Of a stretch of 64,000 nucleotides of DNA, positions 44,612-57,848 are shown in pieces. The stretch comes from Ascarosepion bandense (Eukaryota; Mollusca; Cephalopoda; Sepiida; Sepiidae). The translations under genes and the position numbers were made by a program. The stretch spans positions 1,909,501 through 1,973,500 of the forward strand of contig JBBBDQ010001156.1 in the NCBI GenBank assembly GCA_037127315.1, in the 5' to 3' direction. The notes under the pieces were generated by a model that had not been told where the DNA came from, searched no databases, and saw only the letters and a list, made by a program, of their open reading frames with translations. How positions within the stretch are numbered: the first letter of the stretch is position 1; each line of letters opens with the position of its first letter.

Positions 44612-44690
<79 letters not shown>
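44430..44690. repeat. Family F end plus (CA)n(TA)n
   Basis: 44430-44605 matches 20855-21000 including GTATGAACAGATTTTATT and the degraded end TCTGCCTAAACACACA. The CA and TA arrays follow to 44690. Confidence 0.75.
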
Positions 44691-44814
44691 AAAAACTTTT
44701 AAATATATCTTAGGAATATATTTCTTGCTTCAATACCATTTGTATTTGTTTTAGGAATATGTGCGTAGAGTATCCATAGTGTTTAATCATCAGAGCGATT
44801 TCACTTAATAGTTT

Positions 44815-45347
44815 CTTCTTTTTCTTCTATGTGCCCTTTCCCTTCAGGACATAGGCGATCATGGATCTCCACGTCTCCCTATCCCTTGTGGATCTTAGCA
44901 TGTTTGCTCCTGTTGCTCATGGCAACCCCCGTTCCGTCATCCACCTGATCAGACTCTGCAGATATGTTATCCGCTGCCTTCCTCTGTCTCTCTTTCCTTC
45001 TATCTGACCAGTCAGTATCAGGTTCTCCAGGCTCTCCTTCCTCATTGCATGTCCCAGGAACTTCAGTTGTCTCTTCCTGATGCTCAGCATCAATTTCCTT
45101 TTTGTTGCCATTCTTTCTAACACCTCGTCGTTGTTTGTATGCTCAGTCCACGATATCCGTAGCATCCTTCTGTAGAACCACATTTCGGCCGCTTCCAGTT
45201 TTTTCCTCATTTTCGATGATATTGTCCAGCATTCACAGCCGTACTGAAGAACTGACATCACGTAGCAGTCTAGCACTCTTTTCTTCGTTTCTATTGAGAT
45301 CTTCCTGTGTGTTAGTATTTTGCTCATCTTCTGGAACGCGTCCTATT
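44815..45347 (-). pseudogene. RTE-type LINE C-terminus
   Basis: RTE/BovB-clade C-terminal region: KRVLDCYVMSVLQYGCECW, EMWFYRRMLRISWTEHTNN, KRQLKFLGHAMRKES and GKRDRGRQR. The frame is open from about 45347 to a TGA near 44917, then resumes as NMLRSTRDRETWRSM to a terminal stop. The 3' UTR is almost absent and is followed by an AAG-rich tail, typical of RTE elements. Polymerase motifs are missing because of 5' truncation. Confidence 0.85.
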
Positions 45348-45476
45348 TTAAAAGTAAGTTTGTTTTTTGTTTGTTTTTTTTTCGCTATGAACATTGTGAA
45401 TTTATCTCGATTTTGGTTTGATTCTGTGTAACCTGAAAGTTATTCTTTGACGTAACACTTTCATTGATCGGGAGTT

Positions 45477-45507
<31 letters not shown>

Positions 45508-46002
45508 TATTTATTTATTTTTTATTTTTATTTTTTATTTTTTTTTTGCTTAGTAAACCTAAACAATTTAACCCCATTCATAGGAAGGACGATCTGTTGT
45601 GCTTCTAATAATCTTAAATGTTTCTTACACCTAGAATGATTCACCCCCATTACATTTCTGCTGCCCAATGAAAAAAAAAAAATGAAAGGGGAAAGTAAAT
45701 TTTAAATATAAAATAAAGCTGAGAAAATCGTTACTTCTCGATATAAAGTTCATTTTTATTCTGAATGGTGAATCAGTTCCAAATTCAAACGTAATATCTA
45801 ATTATAAAATGATGTTAAATATTCACTTGGAAAAAATCGGTCTCAATAAATTCGTATAAATTGGTAGTTACATAGTGGGTCGTCCGTTATAGTTAAGTGT
45901 ATTTGTTTGTTGAAACAGATTAAGTGAATTTGGCCCTGTTAGTAGATAGCCCACTATAAGAGGGGTATAAAACAAGAAAATCAAATTCCATATAGAAACA
46001 AC

Positions 46003-46054
<52 letters not shown>

Positions 46055-46335
46055 ACTGAGGTTTTTACAAATAAAAGTAATGTCTTTTGGTTGCTACAAA
46101 GATCGTCAAAAATGTTCATAGCAGCAATTGCAGAAAAGGCTTTGTGCGTATGTATGTGTGTGCGTTCGTTTGTTTGGAGTGTCTTTGAAATCTCCGCTCA
46201 GTCCTTCGGGCAATGGCTCAGTGAACAGTGAAGAAGAAGATGAGAGAGAAAGGAGAGGCAACATAATACGATCGCTTGACGTATGTCAAGGGACGTGTTA
46301 ATTATGCTCGTATTTTCTCAACAGGCGATAATTCC
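45348..46335. other. Unassigned DNA with T-rich and TA arrays
   Basis: (TTTTA/ATTT)n at about 45478-45550 and (TA)n at 46005-46052. No gene recognised. Confidence 0.75.
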
Positions 46336-46614
46336 TGTGTGATACACGCGTGATACACGCTTGGGCGATCATGTCTCGAAAGAGACATGAATGACTGGGC
46401 AGAAGATTATCCCGCAGTAGGTTGCCATTGCTTTCTGCGGTAGACTGGTTGCCGACCAAGGCTATAGAATCCAATCTGTCCTGCTATTTAACCCATAACT
46501 GGAAGGAAGAGACGGATTAATACCTTTACCCAAGGGTATTTGCGCGTAAGTAAATGCAATGAATTCAACTGGAATTCGAACTCGGCTCCCCGATTTCTCG
46601 TTCCGAGACGATAT
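46336..46614 (-). repeat. SINE-B abutting an RTE relic
   Basis: Body, hairpin (46370-46389) and B box GAGTTCGAATTCC are present. The A-box side of the head is cut off at 46614, where RTE sequence begins. A small duplication of TGATACACGCG is seen at the tail side. Confidence 0.85.
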
Positions 46615-47125
46615 TCGTCATTACGTGTCCAAAAAGTTTCAGCTGTCTCTTTCTGAAGAGTTTTCCTTTACGTTTTCATCTGCATTGCTCACGTGTTTAG
46701 TTCATGTTATCCTCAGCATCCTTCGGTAGAACCACATCTCTGTTGTTTTGAGTCTATCGTTCATCTTTGAGGAAAATTTCCAGCATTCGCTGTTATATAT
46801 AAGGACATATATCACATAACAGCCAAGTAAATTTTTGTTTCCAACGAAATCTTCCGGTCTCTCAATACACTGCTTGGCTTTTTTTTTGAAAAGCGTCTTT
46901 GGCCATTCGAGTGCGTTTTCGAATCTCAAAGATTTTATTTCCAGTGAAATTTTCAACTTTTTAATACTTTTGAGATTCATATTTCGCTGTTTCAAAAAGG
47001 GCTTCTCGGCGTCACATTTTTCGTTGGTTGTTAGAATACTTTCCAGATATGCAAATTTCTGTACTTACTTGATTTTGACATCTACAATTTTTCGCTATTA
47101 TTTCTTTGTATTCGCTTTCGAACTT
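46615..47125 (-). pseudogene. RTE-type LINE fragment, more worn
   Basis: KFAYLESILTTNEKCDAEK (about 47060-47000), NLLGCYVIYVLIYNSECW, EMWFYRRMLRIT, then a stop and TKHVSNADE. It overlaps the region covered by the 45-kb copy and extends further upstream. It ends internally at the SINE-B junction. Several stops. Confidence 0.75.
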
Positions 47126-47990
47126 AAATATGCGTTTTTATAGGCTTACGTAAAAATTAAGGCATAAAGAAATATATTCCTATAAAGAAAGACAGAAATT
47201 TAAAACCTTGTAAAAGAAAGGAAAACAAAGGAAGGAAGTAGAAGAGAGAGGAAGGAAGGAAAAATGGAAGCTTGTTAAGAAATCCTTCGCGACGGAAGGA
47301 ATTCAAGAGAAGTAGAGAAAAAACAATTTTAAAGAAAACTAAAATAAGTTAAAAGCAAAGATTTACCATTTTTGTGGAATGTCCCTCAGTTATTTTCCGA
47401 CGAATATATTTTTAAGTATGGAATCATTTTTACAAAAAACATAAACAACGGATGCAGATGTGTTTTAAAGTTGAAATAATATTTGCTTCATTCTATCGAC
47501 TTTCACAGTGTGTGCACAGCTAGCCTACAATAATCTAGGGTCATTACGCTCCGACCTATTGAATTAAATGTCTGCGTGTATATCTATCTTAGTACTTTTA
47601 AACATCTGTATTAATCTAGCTCGCTAGTGCCGTCAGATCGTTCGATCCATACGATTCTGTTCTGTCCTGTTTTTTTTTTCTCTACCAATATGTCTGTCCT
47701 TTCCTTATCTATCTGAACAGTGCCTTACAAGGAAAGATAACATTTTAATTTATGCTATATTTATGGGTTAAAGTGCTCAATATCACGGATAGAGTTTATG
47801 TAAATATAGAAATGGACATTAAAGTCAGCTCTTGACGTGACAGAATGATTCATTCTAAACGCTATCTTCAGACCATGTGCATTGTATGGCCTGACGATTG
47901 ATTTGAACATGAAACAGTCTTTTACGCTTATATTTTGTTTCAATGTCTACATTGCACTTAGCATGAAGCTGTCTGTCGCCCGGGAGTGTT
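47126..47990. other. Unassigned DNA
   Basis: A GAAGGAAG-type purine stretch near 47215-47265. The 47755-47900 stretch has weak similarity to 18405-18500 and 42520-42600. No gene. Confidence 0.55.
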
Positions 47991-48310
47991 GACTACTCTT
48001 TTATATATTTACGCTCTCACACTCTGATTGAGCACTCTGGAAGAATGGTAGACTTTGAAAAATAATAGCTACCCTGGCATGTATGCATCGCTCATTCACT
48101 AATGAATTAGATCACTCTGGCTATTGGGCGTGTATAATGATAATATACATGCTAAAAAGTATGTCTTCTTCTACCGTGCGCCCATGGCCCAGAGGTAGAA
48201 TCGCCGACTGACGCCACTTCGGTCGGGTTTCAATCCTGGGTTAAAAGCAATCGGAGTCTAATCGTACTGATGAGCTGTGATACAGCGAAACAGATCTGTG
48301 TGCGGATGAC

Positions 48311-48313
<3 letters not shown>
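47991..48313 (+). repeat. SINE-A, complete reference copy
   Basis: The cleanest copy. An upstream block is followed by a hairpin at 48147-48172 (arms GCGTGTATA and its complement), then the tRNA-like module (CATGGCCCAGAGGTAGAATC A side near 48187; GGTTTCAATCC B box near 48227). The tail GATACAGCGAAACAGATCTG to GCGGATGAC passes into TA repeats. Confidence 0.9.
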
Positions 48314-50091
<1,778 letters not shown>

Positions 50092-51592
50092 TTTTTTTTC
50101 ATATCATCCCGAGTAAGGGGGTAACGCCACTGATGTGTAGGGGGCTACATAAGAGTAAAAGCACTAAATAGAAGAGAGTAAAGAGAACGACAAACCATTT
50201 AGAAAGGAGCAAGAGAAGGGAGTGAACACAGGTGTGACGACAGTTGCAGAGTGGGAGAGAAAGTAAAGGATATGCAGGGTGGTAAGGAAAGAACTAGGGT
50301 CAAGTAGTTAAGAGATGAGTATTGGCTACATTTGAATTCCTGGAGGTTGTAGCCGTCAGGAAAGCAAGAATAACGAAGCGAGTTCCATAGGCGGGAAGTG
50401 CGAGGAAAGAAGCTGCAGGAGTAGAATTGCCGTCTGCATTTGGTTGATCTCACTGTGAATGAGTGAGACCCAGTTGCCAGTTTGGTTGCATGAGTAAACA
50501 CCTGTTGCAGAGGCCATGAAAGTATTTATAGAAAAGACAAAGGGAAGCCACATCAAGTCGTTGGGAAAGTGGCTGTAGTCGAGCCGCCAAGTCGATACCT
50601 ATCACATTACTGATTCTCCTTTGGAGCCTGTCAACAACACCGAGGTGAACATCGGGGATACCTGACCATATATGGCAGCAGTAATCTATGCACGGAGGAA
50701 TGGTTGATTTGTATATATGCAGGATGGTTTCAGGCGGGAAAACCATCCTTGCCCGACATAGTAACCCAACCTTCCTAGCAGAGGATTTAGCTATTGACTC
50801 AATGAAGTGGTTCCACTTGAGATCAGAAGAGAGGGTAAGGCCGATGAGGTGCAGTGTATTACTCTTGGGGAGACTCGCTTGGTCCATGCTTATGGGAGGG
50901 AGGAGAGGTTGCCTGTGATGATTGACAGACAGCAGCTTGGTCTTACACGCATTGAAATTATGCACTTATTTAGGAAGGATTGGATCAGATCATGCACTCG
51001 TCCAGTGACACCGTAATCCCGTAGCTTGCATAGAAGGCCAGCGTGCCAAACCCTGTCAAAAGTCTTGGAGATGTCCAGAGCTACAGCACGAGCCTCACCG
51101 GACTCCTCAAGAGCCTGGAACATGTACTCCGTAATGGTCGTTAGCATGTCGGCCGTTTATGGGCAGTAAGATGCTGGACTATTTCACCATTAATAATGGT
51201 CTCGAACACCTTCCCGAAAATTGGTAGAAGGCTCATAGGGCGGTAGTTGGGTGGGTCCGAGGATTCACCAGAGTTCTTGAATACAGGAACGAAAGAAGAG
51301 GACTTCCAGCATGCAGGAAAACAGGAAGCAGAGTGGTAGTAGTTTTTCAGTTTAGAGAGGACAGAGGAGAGTTTGGGGGCACATTTCTGAAGCACAATCA
51401 CCGGGATTCCATCACCACCGCTCGCTTTATGAGGGTCAAATTTTGATATTACACTGGATACTACTCTAGGGTTAATGTATATATCGTACAGTTTAGCCTC
51501 AGTTCTAACAGGGAAATCGGGTGAGGGTACTCCAGATGTGTCAAATGCGGAGTTGGATGAGAATCTGCGAGCCAAGCACTCGGCCTTGCCCG
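50092..51592 (-). pseudogene. CR1/Jockey-type LINE with its polymerase core deleted
   Basis: The longest copy of this LINE. The minus strand reads ECLARRFSSN, FDPHKASGGDGIPV, WKSSSFVPVFKNSGESSD, NYRPMSLLPIFGKVFE, then after a gap VALDISKTFDRVWHAGLL (first catalytic Asp). At about 50965-50985 the sequence jumps from LIQSFLNK directly to NFNACKTKLLSVNHHRQP, which normally lies after the catalytic Asp-Asp motif. It continues through TLSSDLKWNHFIESIAKSS, HIYKSTIPPC and SRLWNSLR to the usual 3' end. The jump removes the catalytic core. A smaller gap near 51145 removes the block before the first Asp. Confidence 0.88.
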
Positions 51593-51742
51593 CTGATGAT
51601 GTAAGGAATGTAATTAAAAAACAAATTTAATTAAATGATTCTATTATGCCCTAAAATATTTACTGTATTGAGCAATTTTATGAAAAAAAGAAAGAAAATG
51701 CCAGAAAACACGGAATCGTAAAACTGTTAGTTCATTTACCTG

Positions 51743-51795
<53 letters not shown>

Positions 51796-51810
51796 CATGT
51801 TCTAAAATAT

Positions 51811-51847
<37 letters not shown>

Positions 51848-51848
51848 G

Positions 51849-51895
<47 letters not shown>

Positions 51896-51905
51896 CTATA
51901 CTTGC
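51593..51905. repeat. TA and CA arrays with a short family Y-like segment
   Basis: 51650-51725 resembles 13565-13650. (TA)n at 51744-51792 and 51815-51845, (CA)n at 51846-51871, then TA to 51895. Confidence 0.8.
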
Positions 51906-52235
51906 TAGGATCATACAAACATCATGAAAATGTTCTAAGATCCTTAAATAACTCCTGCCTAATTTTGAAATTCTTTCAGTCGTTTGAAAATTAAAATCGC
52001 ACCTTCGTAAAAATTCCGTTTTTGCGTTAAAAAATCGGTAAAACCAGTTATTGTAAATCGCATGAAGATACCAAAAGTTTGAAACTTAAGTTGCGGAAAT
52101 AACTCATTTCCAAATGAAAAATATTCAAAAGTTCTACAATATATTTGTGTTGAACAATTTTCAATATAACTGTGTACCGATGTAATATAATTATGACCAA
52201 AAACTAAATGATTATATATATATATATATATATAT
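51906..52235 (-). repeat. Family Y copy with protein-like antisense frame
   Basis: The minus-strand frame contains IYCRTFEYFSFGNELFP and FTITGFTDFL, aligned residue by residue with the copy at 63.1 kb. A stop breaks the 3' part of the frame. The family is unrecognised; it could be a transposon gene remnant or a non-coding repeat that happens to be open. Confidence 0.6.
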
Positions 52236-52361
52236 AACATCAAACATCAACAGTCTGTTTCAAGTTTCAACGCAATCATTAGGCCATGTGTGGTAAGTTT
52301 TAGTTCGACTATTTATGGTGGTCAGCAGTTCATTATGGGTATTAAGGTTATTTGTATTATC

Positions 52362-52642
52362 GGCTCGGAACGAGAAATCGGAGATCCGAGTTCGAATTCC
52401 AGCCGAATTCATTGCATTCACTTAAGCGCAAATACCCTTGGGAAAGGTATTAATCCGTCTATTCCTTCCAGTTATGGGTTAAATAACAGGATAGATTAGG
52501 TTCTATAGCCTTGGTCGGCAACCAGTCTACCGCAGAAACCAATGGCAACCTACTGCGAGATAATCTTCTACCTAGTCAGTCATGTCTCGAAAGAGACATG
52601 ATCGCCCAATCGTGTATCACGTATGGCACTTAACTGACTGAC
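52362..52642 (+). repeat. SINE-B with 9-bp target site duplication
   Basis: TGTATTATC flanks the element at 52353-52361 and 52643-52651. The 5' head is truncated before the A box; the B box is GAGTTCGAATTCC. Hairpin at 52581-52600, tail TTAACTGACTGAC. Confidence 0.88.
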
Positions 52643-52651
52643 TGTATTATC

Positions 52652-53614
52652 CTACAGATATTGGGTGGTCGTTCACAGTAATTTTTTAAATTATTCTAGA
52701 GACTATTACGTAAAAGTAACTGGGGATCTGAATGTGAAAAATTTTTGTGACTATTTTACCGTGTTGTTTAATAAATTATTACTGATTTTTATTGATTAAT
52801 TAATTATTTGTTTTCCGTGTAATTATGACGTTTACTTCTGTAATTTGTCATGTGTTCACTTGTAGCGTGTTAATTCGTTTATTATTTCCAATGTCCTGGT
52901 TTGATCACAAGCCAATATATAAGTAATATTTCATCGCGTTTATATGTAAATATAAATAAAATTATCATTATTAATTGATCTAAGCGGATGATGTAGATCT
53001 CATTATATTTATGTTTATATATTTGTCGGTGTGTGCGCCTATGTGTGATAGCTGGCAAGTTGTTCTCATATGCCTGGCTTTATGTCATCATTTGATTTTT
53101 ACGTGTGGCTTGTTGTTTATTAGTCTATCATAAAGACACTGTTGATAACTGTTATAATCGTCTGAACGTGGACTCATATGCAAATGTGTGTACATTGTAC
53201 GCAAGGATTTATGGGAATTTTCCGGATTCAGACTTCCTTATCCGGACGGTATAATATGATATAAAATTATTGCTTTTCTAGAGCTTCCTCATTCTTTCTT
53301 TTTCATTTCCCTGCCGCGTTTTATCATAATTCGTGATCTTTTTTTTTTCTCCCACCATCCAATTGTTTCTCAACCCATCCCCTATTCGCGCCAAATTTTA
53401 CTTGTTTCGCTTATCAATTTTTGTTTTCTGACAAAGATATTTGTCTTGCATTCTCGCTTTGTCAAATCATCTAGCGGTTGCTCAGATGGTCTTCAGAAAT
53501 CGCCCCTCTCTCCCTCTCTCTCGCTGTGTTTTTTCGGTTGAGTCTAATATTTACTTTCCTGTTTAATATTTTGAATCTGTCTTTTACTTTATCTATTTTT
53601 ATCTTTCATAATCT

Positions 53615-53667
<53 letters not shown>

Positions 53668-53790
53668 TTAATAGGTAAATATGATATATATTTATTAATA
53701 TATATAACTAATAGCTTTGTTTATGCTACATTGGGCACTGTTTATTAACACCTGAATAAAATCTTTATATATGCGTGTATACTTGAATGT

Positions 53791-53827
<37 letters not shown>

Positions 53828-54154
53828 GTATTTGCGCAACGATTCCTTTTTTATACAGGTTTCATTAAAAATGACGGACAAAGGATTATCATTAAGTTTT
53901 TTTAGCGTAGTCGGCACTTAATATAGAAAAGACTCTATATGTATAATATTTACATATGTTTATTTACAAGAAAAACAAAGTTAATTCTTGATAATGGCTA
54001 AAAGTATAGCCGAAAGAGCTCGAAAGTAAAAGAGCTTTAGACAATTTTTACATAATTAGAGTTCCGGAAAAAAAGTTACACGAACACATGAAAATTTAAA
54101 TAAGAAACTGAATGATAATACCTTGCTGTTTTAATGAAACACACACACACACAC
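52652..54154. other. Unassigned AT-rich DNA with TA arrays
   Basis: (TA)n at 53617-53664 and 53796-53824, (CA)n at 54140-54157. No coding or RNA gene recognised. Confidence 0.75.
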
Positions 54155-54157
54155 ACA

Positions 54158-54215
54158 TCGGAGTCTAACCGTACTGATGAGCTGTGATACAGCGAAACAG
54201 ATCTGTCTGCGGATG

Positions 54216-54220
<5 letters not shown>
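54158..54220 (+). repeat. SINE-A 3' tail fragment
   Basis: CGGAGTCTAACCGTACTGAT through GCGGATGAC matches only the post-tRNA tail of SINE-A and lies between CA and TA runs. Confidence 0.85.
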
Positions 54221-54253
<33 letters not shown>

Positions 54254-54396
54254 GTCGTGTTAAGTAGATCAAAAACTTAGCCCTGACGACATCATGACAA
54301 TGCATTCGCGAAACTTCGATATCGGCATGAACCTACTGAGTTATATCACACTCTTCTCTTCAATAATTATATATATATATAACATCTTTATATTAT

Positions 54397-54470
54397 TTTA
54401 AGTGCGTGCTCAGTTGGTTAGAACGCTAAGTTTTCTCTCCACGATATAGGGTTCGAAACTCAGCATATCT
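54397..54470 (+). repeat. tRNA-like segment
   Basis: GCTCAGTTGGTTAGAACGC resembles a tRNA D region with A box, and GGGTTCGAAACTC resembles the B box about 45 bases later. The T-arm stem pairs poorly, so it is more likely a SINE head or tRNA pseudogene than a gene. Confidence 0.4.
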
Positions 54471-54559
54471 ATTTGTCGAAAAAGAGGGACGTTCCGAGTG
54501 TGTAGTGCCCGTTGGAAAGTCCCTCAAAACTATACCGCTGGTGAATGTTTAATTATCTC

Positions 54560-54599
<40 letters not shown>

Positions 54600-54602
<3 letters not shown>

Positions 54603-54715
54603 CATCCGCAGACAGATCTGTTTCGCCGTATCATAGCTCATCAGTACGGTTAGACTCCGAGTGCTTTTTACCCAGGATTGAAACCCGACGGAAATGGCGT
54701 CAGTCGGCGACTATA
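54600..54715 (-). repeat. SINE-A 3' half
   Basis: The tail and B-box region are present, ending at CAGTCGGCGAC followed by TATATATAT. The A box and upstream block are missing. Flanked by TA runs on both sides. Confidence 0.85.
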
Positions 54716-55029
54716 TATATCTTGAACTTTTCAGCGTTCAAATGTCATTTTGACAGAAAGTTTAAGCGTATTTATCGTATTAACAAAATTTAAATATCCA
54801 CCCGCATCGCTTTGAATGTCAAAATTACCTGCGCTGTGAAATCTTGACTGTTCTATCTATCTATTGAATCGCAGACATCAGTGATTCCTTTACGAAATCA
54901 AGCGTGTGACATTCTGTAGATAGCCGCTAATGTTGAAATCATGTAAGCATAAAAGTGGATATTAGATCAACATCTCGCGACAACTAATACGCAGTCTTCG
55001 GTCCATATCGCCTGACGATCGAAATGGCT
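54716..55029. other. Unassigned DNA
   Basis: No feature recognised apart from a short CTAT run near 54855. Confidence 0.6.
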
Positions 55030-55915
55030 CGTGAATTTTTACGCTTCCGAAACGAACCTGCTATCTATTAAGCACCATAAACAATCGCTTCTACCCCACC
55101 ATTAACATGGATCAGGTTAGTCTCCCTGAAAGCAAAACACTGCGCCTTCTCGGCCTAACTCTCTCATCCGATCACAAATGGAATGACTACATCGAATCCA
55201 TAGCTAAATCTGCTGTTAGGATGGTCGGTTCACTGTCGAGGGCCAGAAGGTTTTTCCCCCCTGAATCCATCCTGCACATAAATAAATTTACCATCCGCCT
55301 GTGTATTTGAATACTTCTATCACATTTGGTCGGGTACCCCTGATATTCATCTCGGTGTTCTTGAAAATATCCAGCAGAGAATCCGCAGTGTGATCAATCC
55401 CGACTTGATAGCTCAGCTCCAGTCAATTTATTCCCTGTGCCTCTTCTGCAAATACTTCCACGGCTTCTGCTCCGACGATCTTAGCTTGCTGGGACCCACT
55501 TTGTATGAATTTCTCGAGCTACTAGACTAGCAACTAGATCCCATCCTTTTACATTGAAATCAATAAAATGTAATCTCAACTTCGACTCTAAAAGCTTCTT
55601 TACTCCCACTTCCCGCTCGTGGAATTTCTTTCCCTGTGCTTCTCTAATAGCTACCCTGACAGCTAAATTCTCCAAGGATTTAAATGTAAGGTCAGTTGTC
55701 ATCTGTTATCTGCTTGACTCGCATCCTTCATGTTCTTTTCCTCGTCCACTCTATTCTCATCAGCTCTTTTCACAGGAGTGTTCTCATCCTTCTCTTACCC
55801 ATTCTCTGACACTCCCTATAACTTGTTCCTCTTTTTTATCAATGTCTTCTTATATAACCCCATGCGCACCAGTGGCAGTACTGCCTTGCTTGGGGTGAAA
55901 TTACTATATTAAAAA
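55030..55915 (+). pseudogene. CR1/Jockey-type LINE 3' end
   Basis: LRLLGLTLSSDHKWNDYIES, SLSRARRFFPPES, HINKFTIRLCI, then a stop. After frameshifts it has degraded equivalents of the TRLATRS and WNFF segments. The 3' end is CTTGCTTGGGGTGAAATTAC at about 55885-55905. Confidence 0.82.
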
Positions 55916-55953
55916 TACGCTCTAACCCATAAATATAGCAGACCTTAAAACTG

Positions 55954-56044
<91 letters not shown>

Positions 56045-56176
56045 AATACTTGGCTTATTTCTCAGCCATGTCTTGTCATTTTCAGATATCTTAGTTATCT
56101 TTAACTAAATTAAGTATTTTGTTCCCCACTACTATCACAATTTTTGAGTATATATACATATATATATATATATGTT

Positions 56177-56217
<41 letters not shown>

Positions 56218-56488
56218 TGTAGATATAAAAAAAATCCAATGGAGTATTCTCTACATAAAGTGGTAGGATAACTCACTAGGAGAGCTCTAAATATATATGT
56301 ATATAAATACATATAGAGCAAAGATATGCAAAAATTAAGACAGACATTTTATTTCATGTTTAAGCGGAAGTAAGACCTATTTCTGGCGAACCATCTTCAG
56401 CCTCCGTCTTTATTTTACAGAAGAATTTACACGAATGAAATTCACAAATAAATACCCCACCCAAAAAAACTAAAACAGAAATAAAAAT

Positions 56489-56540
<52 letters not shown>
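55916..56540. repeat. (CA)n and several (TA)n arrays
   Basis: A 70-bp CA array at 55957-56027, and TA arrays at 56027-56044, 56159-56174, 56184-56213 and 56495-56538. No gene. Confidence 0.9.
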
Positions 56541-56544
<4 letters not shown>

Positions 56545-57055
56545 GGATATAAAAATCAGTGTATAAATGTGAATATGACAATAAAATGAGGGTCATCGAA
56601 AAGTAACTCCCTATTTTATCAATGATTAATCAGCCAGGTTTCTTAACTTAATACCCTGTGACTTTTTTTCTGTTAAAGGAGCAATTATATTATACCAAAC
56701 CAAGACTTTGGAATAGCATGAAGAATGAATAAAAGAAGGTCTGCCATCCATGCCACAAGAGTTCCTGGTTGTTGTAATGGAATGTCCCACACTCCCTATC
56801 ACCTATGTGGACTGACTATATTAGTAGCCATAGTGTGCAAAAGAGATACCTGTGACTTGCTTCAGCAATTACTAGCCTGCCACCAGCTTCTCTGTTTTGC
56901 TGTAGTGTATTCTCTTTACAATAAACCTCTCTTCTTTCATCCAGGCACGTGTTGGTGCTCTTTTACTCAAGCACCACCTTGCCTGCTTGTAACCTTTTTA
57001 TGGAGAATGGTGTGTGTAAACTCTGGTCAAGACTGATTTCCGATAGTCTATTTTA

Positions 57056-57057
<2 letters not shown>
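56541..57057. other. Possible solo LTR or unassigned GC-richer block
   Basis: 56774-57000 starts TGTAATGGAATG, has AATAAA near 56921 and a following GT-rich stretch, and is GC-richer than its surroundings. That is LTR-like, but no partner LTR, CA end or clear target duplication was identified. The 103-codon ORF at 56725-57036 has no recognised domain. Confidence 0.3.

Positions 57058-57107
<50 letters not shown>
57058..57107. repeat. (TA)n microsatellite
   Basis: A 50-bp TA run directly against the Penelope C-terminal fragment. Confidence 0.95.
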
Positions 57108-57109
<2 letters not shown>

Positions 57110-57353
57110 ACCACGCTCTCCCGTAGACTTACATGTCATCTTTCTGATCAGAGTACTATTAAACAACATTTCTCTGAAAAACATAAACATGTAGGTAATA
57201 TCAAACAGATTTTGGTCAACAATACGGTGATCCTTACTCATACACACAGTAAGAGGAACCTGCAGATATTGGAGGCCATGTACATCAAATCAAAACAACC
57301 AACACTCAATAAAATCAACTTTAAAACAGGAAATAACATATTACATTGCATTT
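57108..57353 (+). pseudogene. Penelope-like element C-terminus (GIY-YIG endonuclease end)
   Basis: The frame reads TTTLSRRLTCHLSDQSTIKQ, then HSKRNLQILEAMYIKSKQPT and LNKINFKTGNNILHCI to a stop near 57353. A TLSRRL-type Arg, an IK-H-F block and an ILEAMYIK--QPTLN end are features of the GIY-YIG domain in Penelope-like retroelements. Everything upstream is lost at the TA run. No stop interrupts the surviving 80 or so codons. Confidence 0.72.
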
Positions 57354-57722
57354 GACTAGATGGTTTTGTTGTCATTTCACGCTATCCCGCGGTGTGACGT
57401 CATAAAACCGCATCGCAAACTTAAGAACTGCGTTTATTATTTTTGGTAACTATTGCCGTTGCCAAGCGGAGTTTTATGTCAACACAAAATAAAATCGTCG
57501 GTGATGGTGGATTTTATAATATTTCAGTTTAAACTACCTCTCTGAACATGGCTCATGTGAGCCGAAAGCTTAGAAGAAAACCAATAAATAATTATCCAAA
57601 TGTTGGAGAATTTTTCTCTTTATTTTCAACTGAAATTAAAGCAAAAATACGACGTTTAGAACGGCTCATGATTAAACATAATAGACATTCATTGTCTCTT
57701 ATATTTAATAGAATATGTTTAG

Positions 57723-57725
<3 letters not shown>
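57354..57725 (+). pseudogene. Start of a following Penelope copy
   Basis: About 190 bp of non-coding DNA follow the stop, then an ATG at 57548 opens MAHVSRKLRRKPINN, VGEFFSLFSTEIKAK, RRLERLMIKHNRHSL, LIFNRICLEN, ending in TA repeats. A charged N-terminal helix with a RLERL--KH-RH--LIFNR-C pattern is typical of the start of Penelope reverse transcriptases. End-to-start order suggests the tandem or pseudo-LTR arrangement known for this class. A related fragment lies at 14.4 kb. Confidence 0.55.

Positions 57726-57768
<43 letters not shown>
57725..57768. repeat. (TA)n microsatellite
   Basis: Cuts the Penelope N-terminal frame. Confidence 0.95.
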
Positions 57769-57769
<1 letters not shown>

Positions 57770-57771
<2 letters not shown>

Positions 57772-57848
57772 CATATCTCCCCGAGCAAGGCGGTAACGCC
57801 ACTGATGTGCAGGGGGATACGTGAGAGTGAAAAGATTTGGAAAAGAGA
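57770..57848 (-). pseudogene. LINE 3' terminal fragment
   Basis: Only the last 75 or so bases of the LINE 3' UTR are present (CTTGCTCGGGGAGATATGAT on the element strand). Confidence 0.75.

Noticed and set aside
54397..54470. A functional tRNA gene
   Set aside because: A- and B-box-like motifs are present but the T-arm stem does not pair well and no acceptor stem can be drawn.
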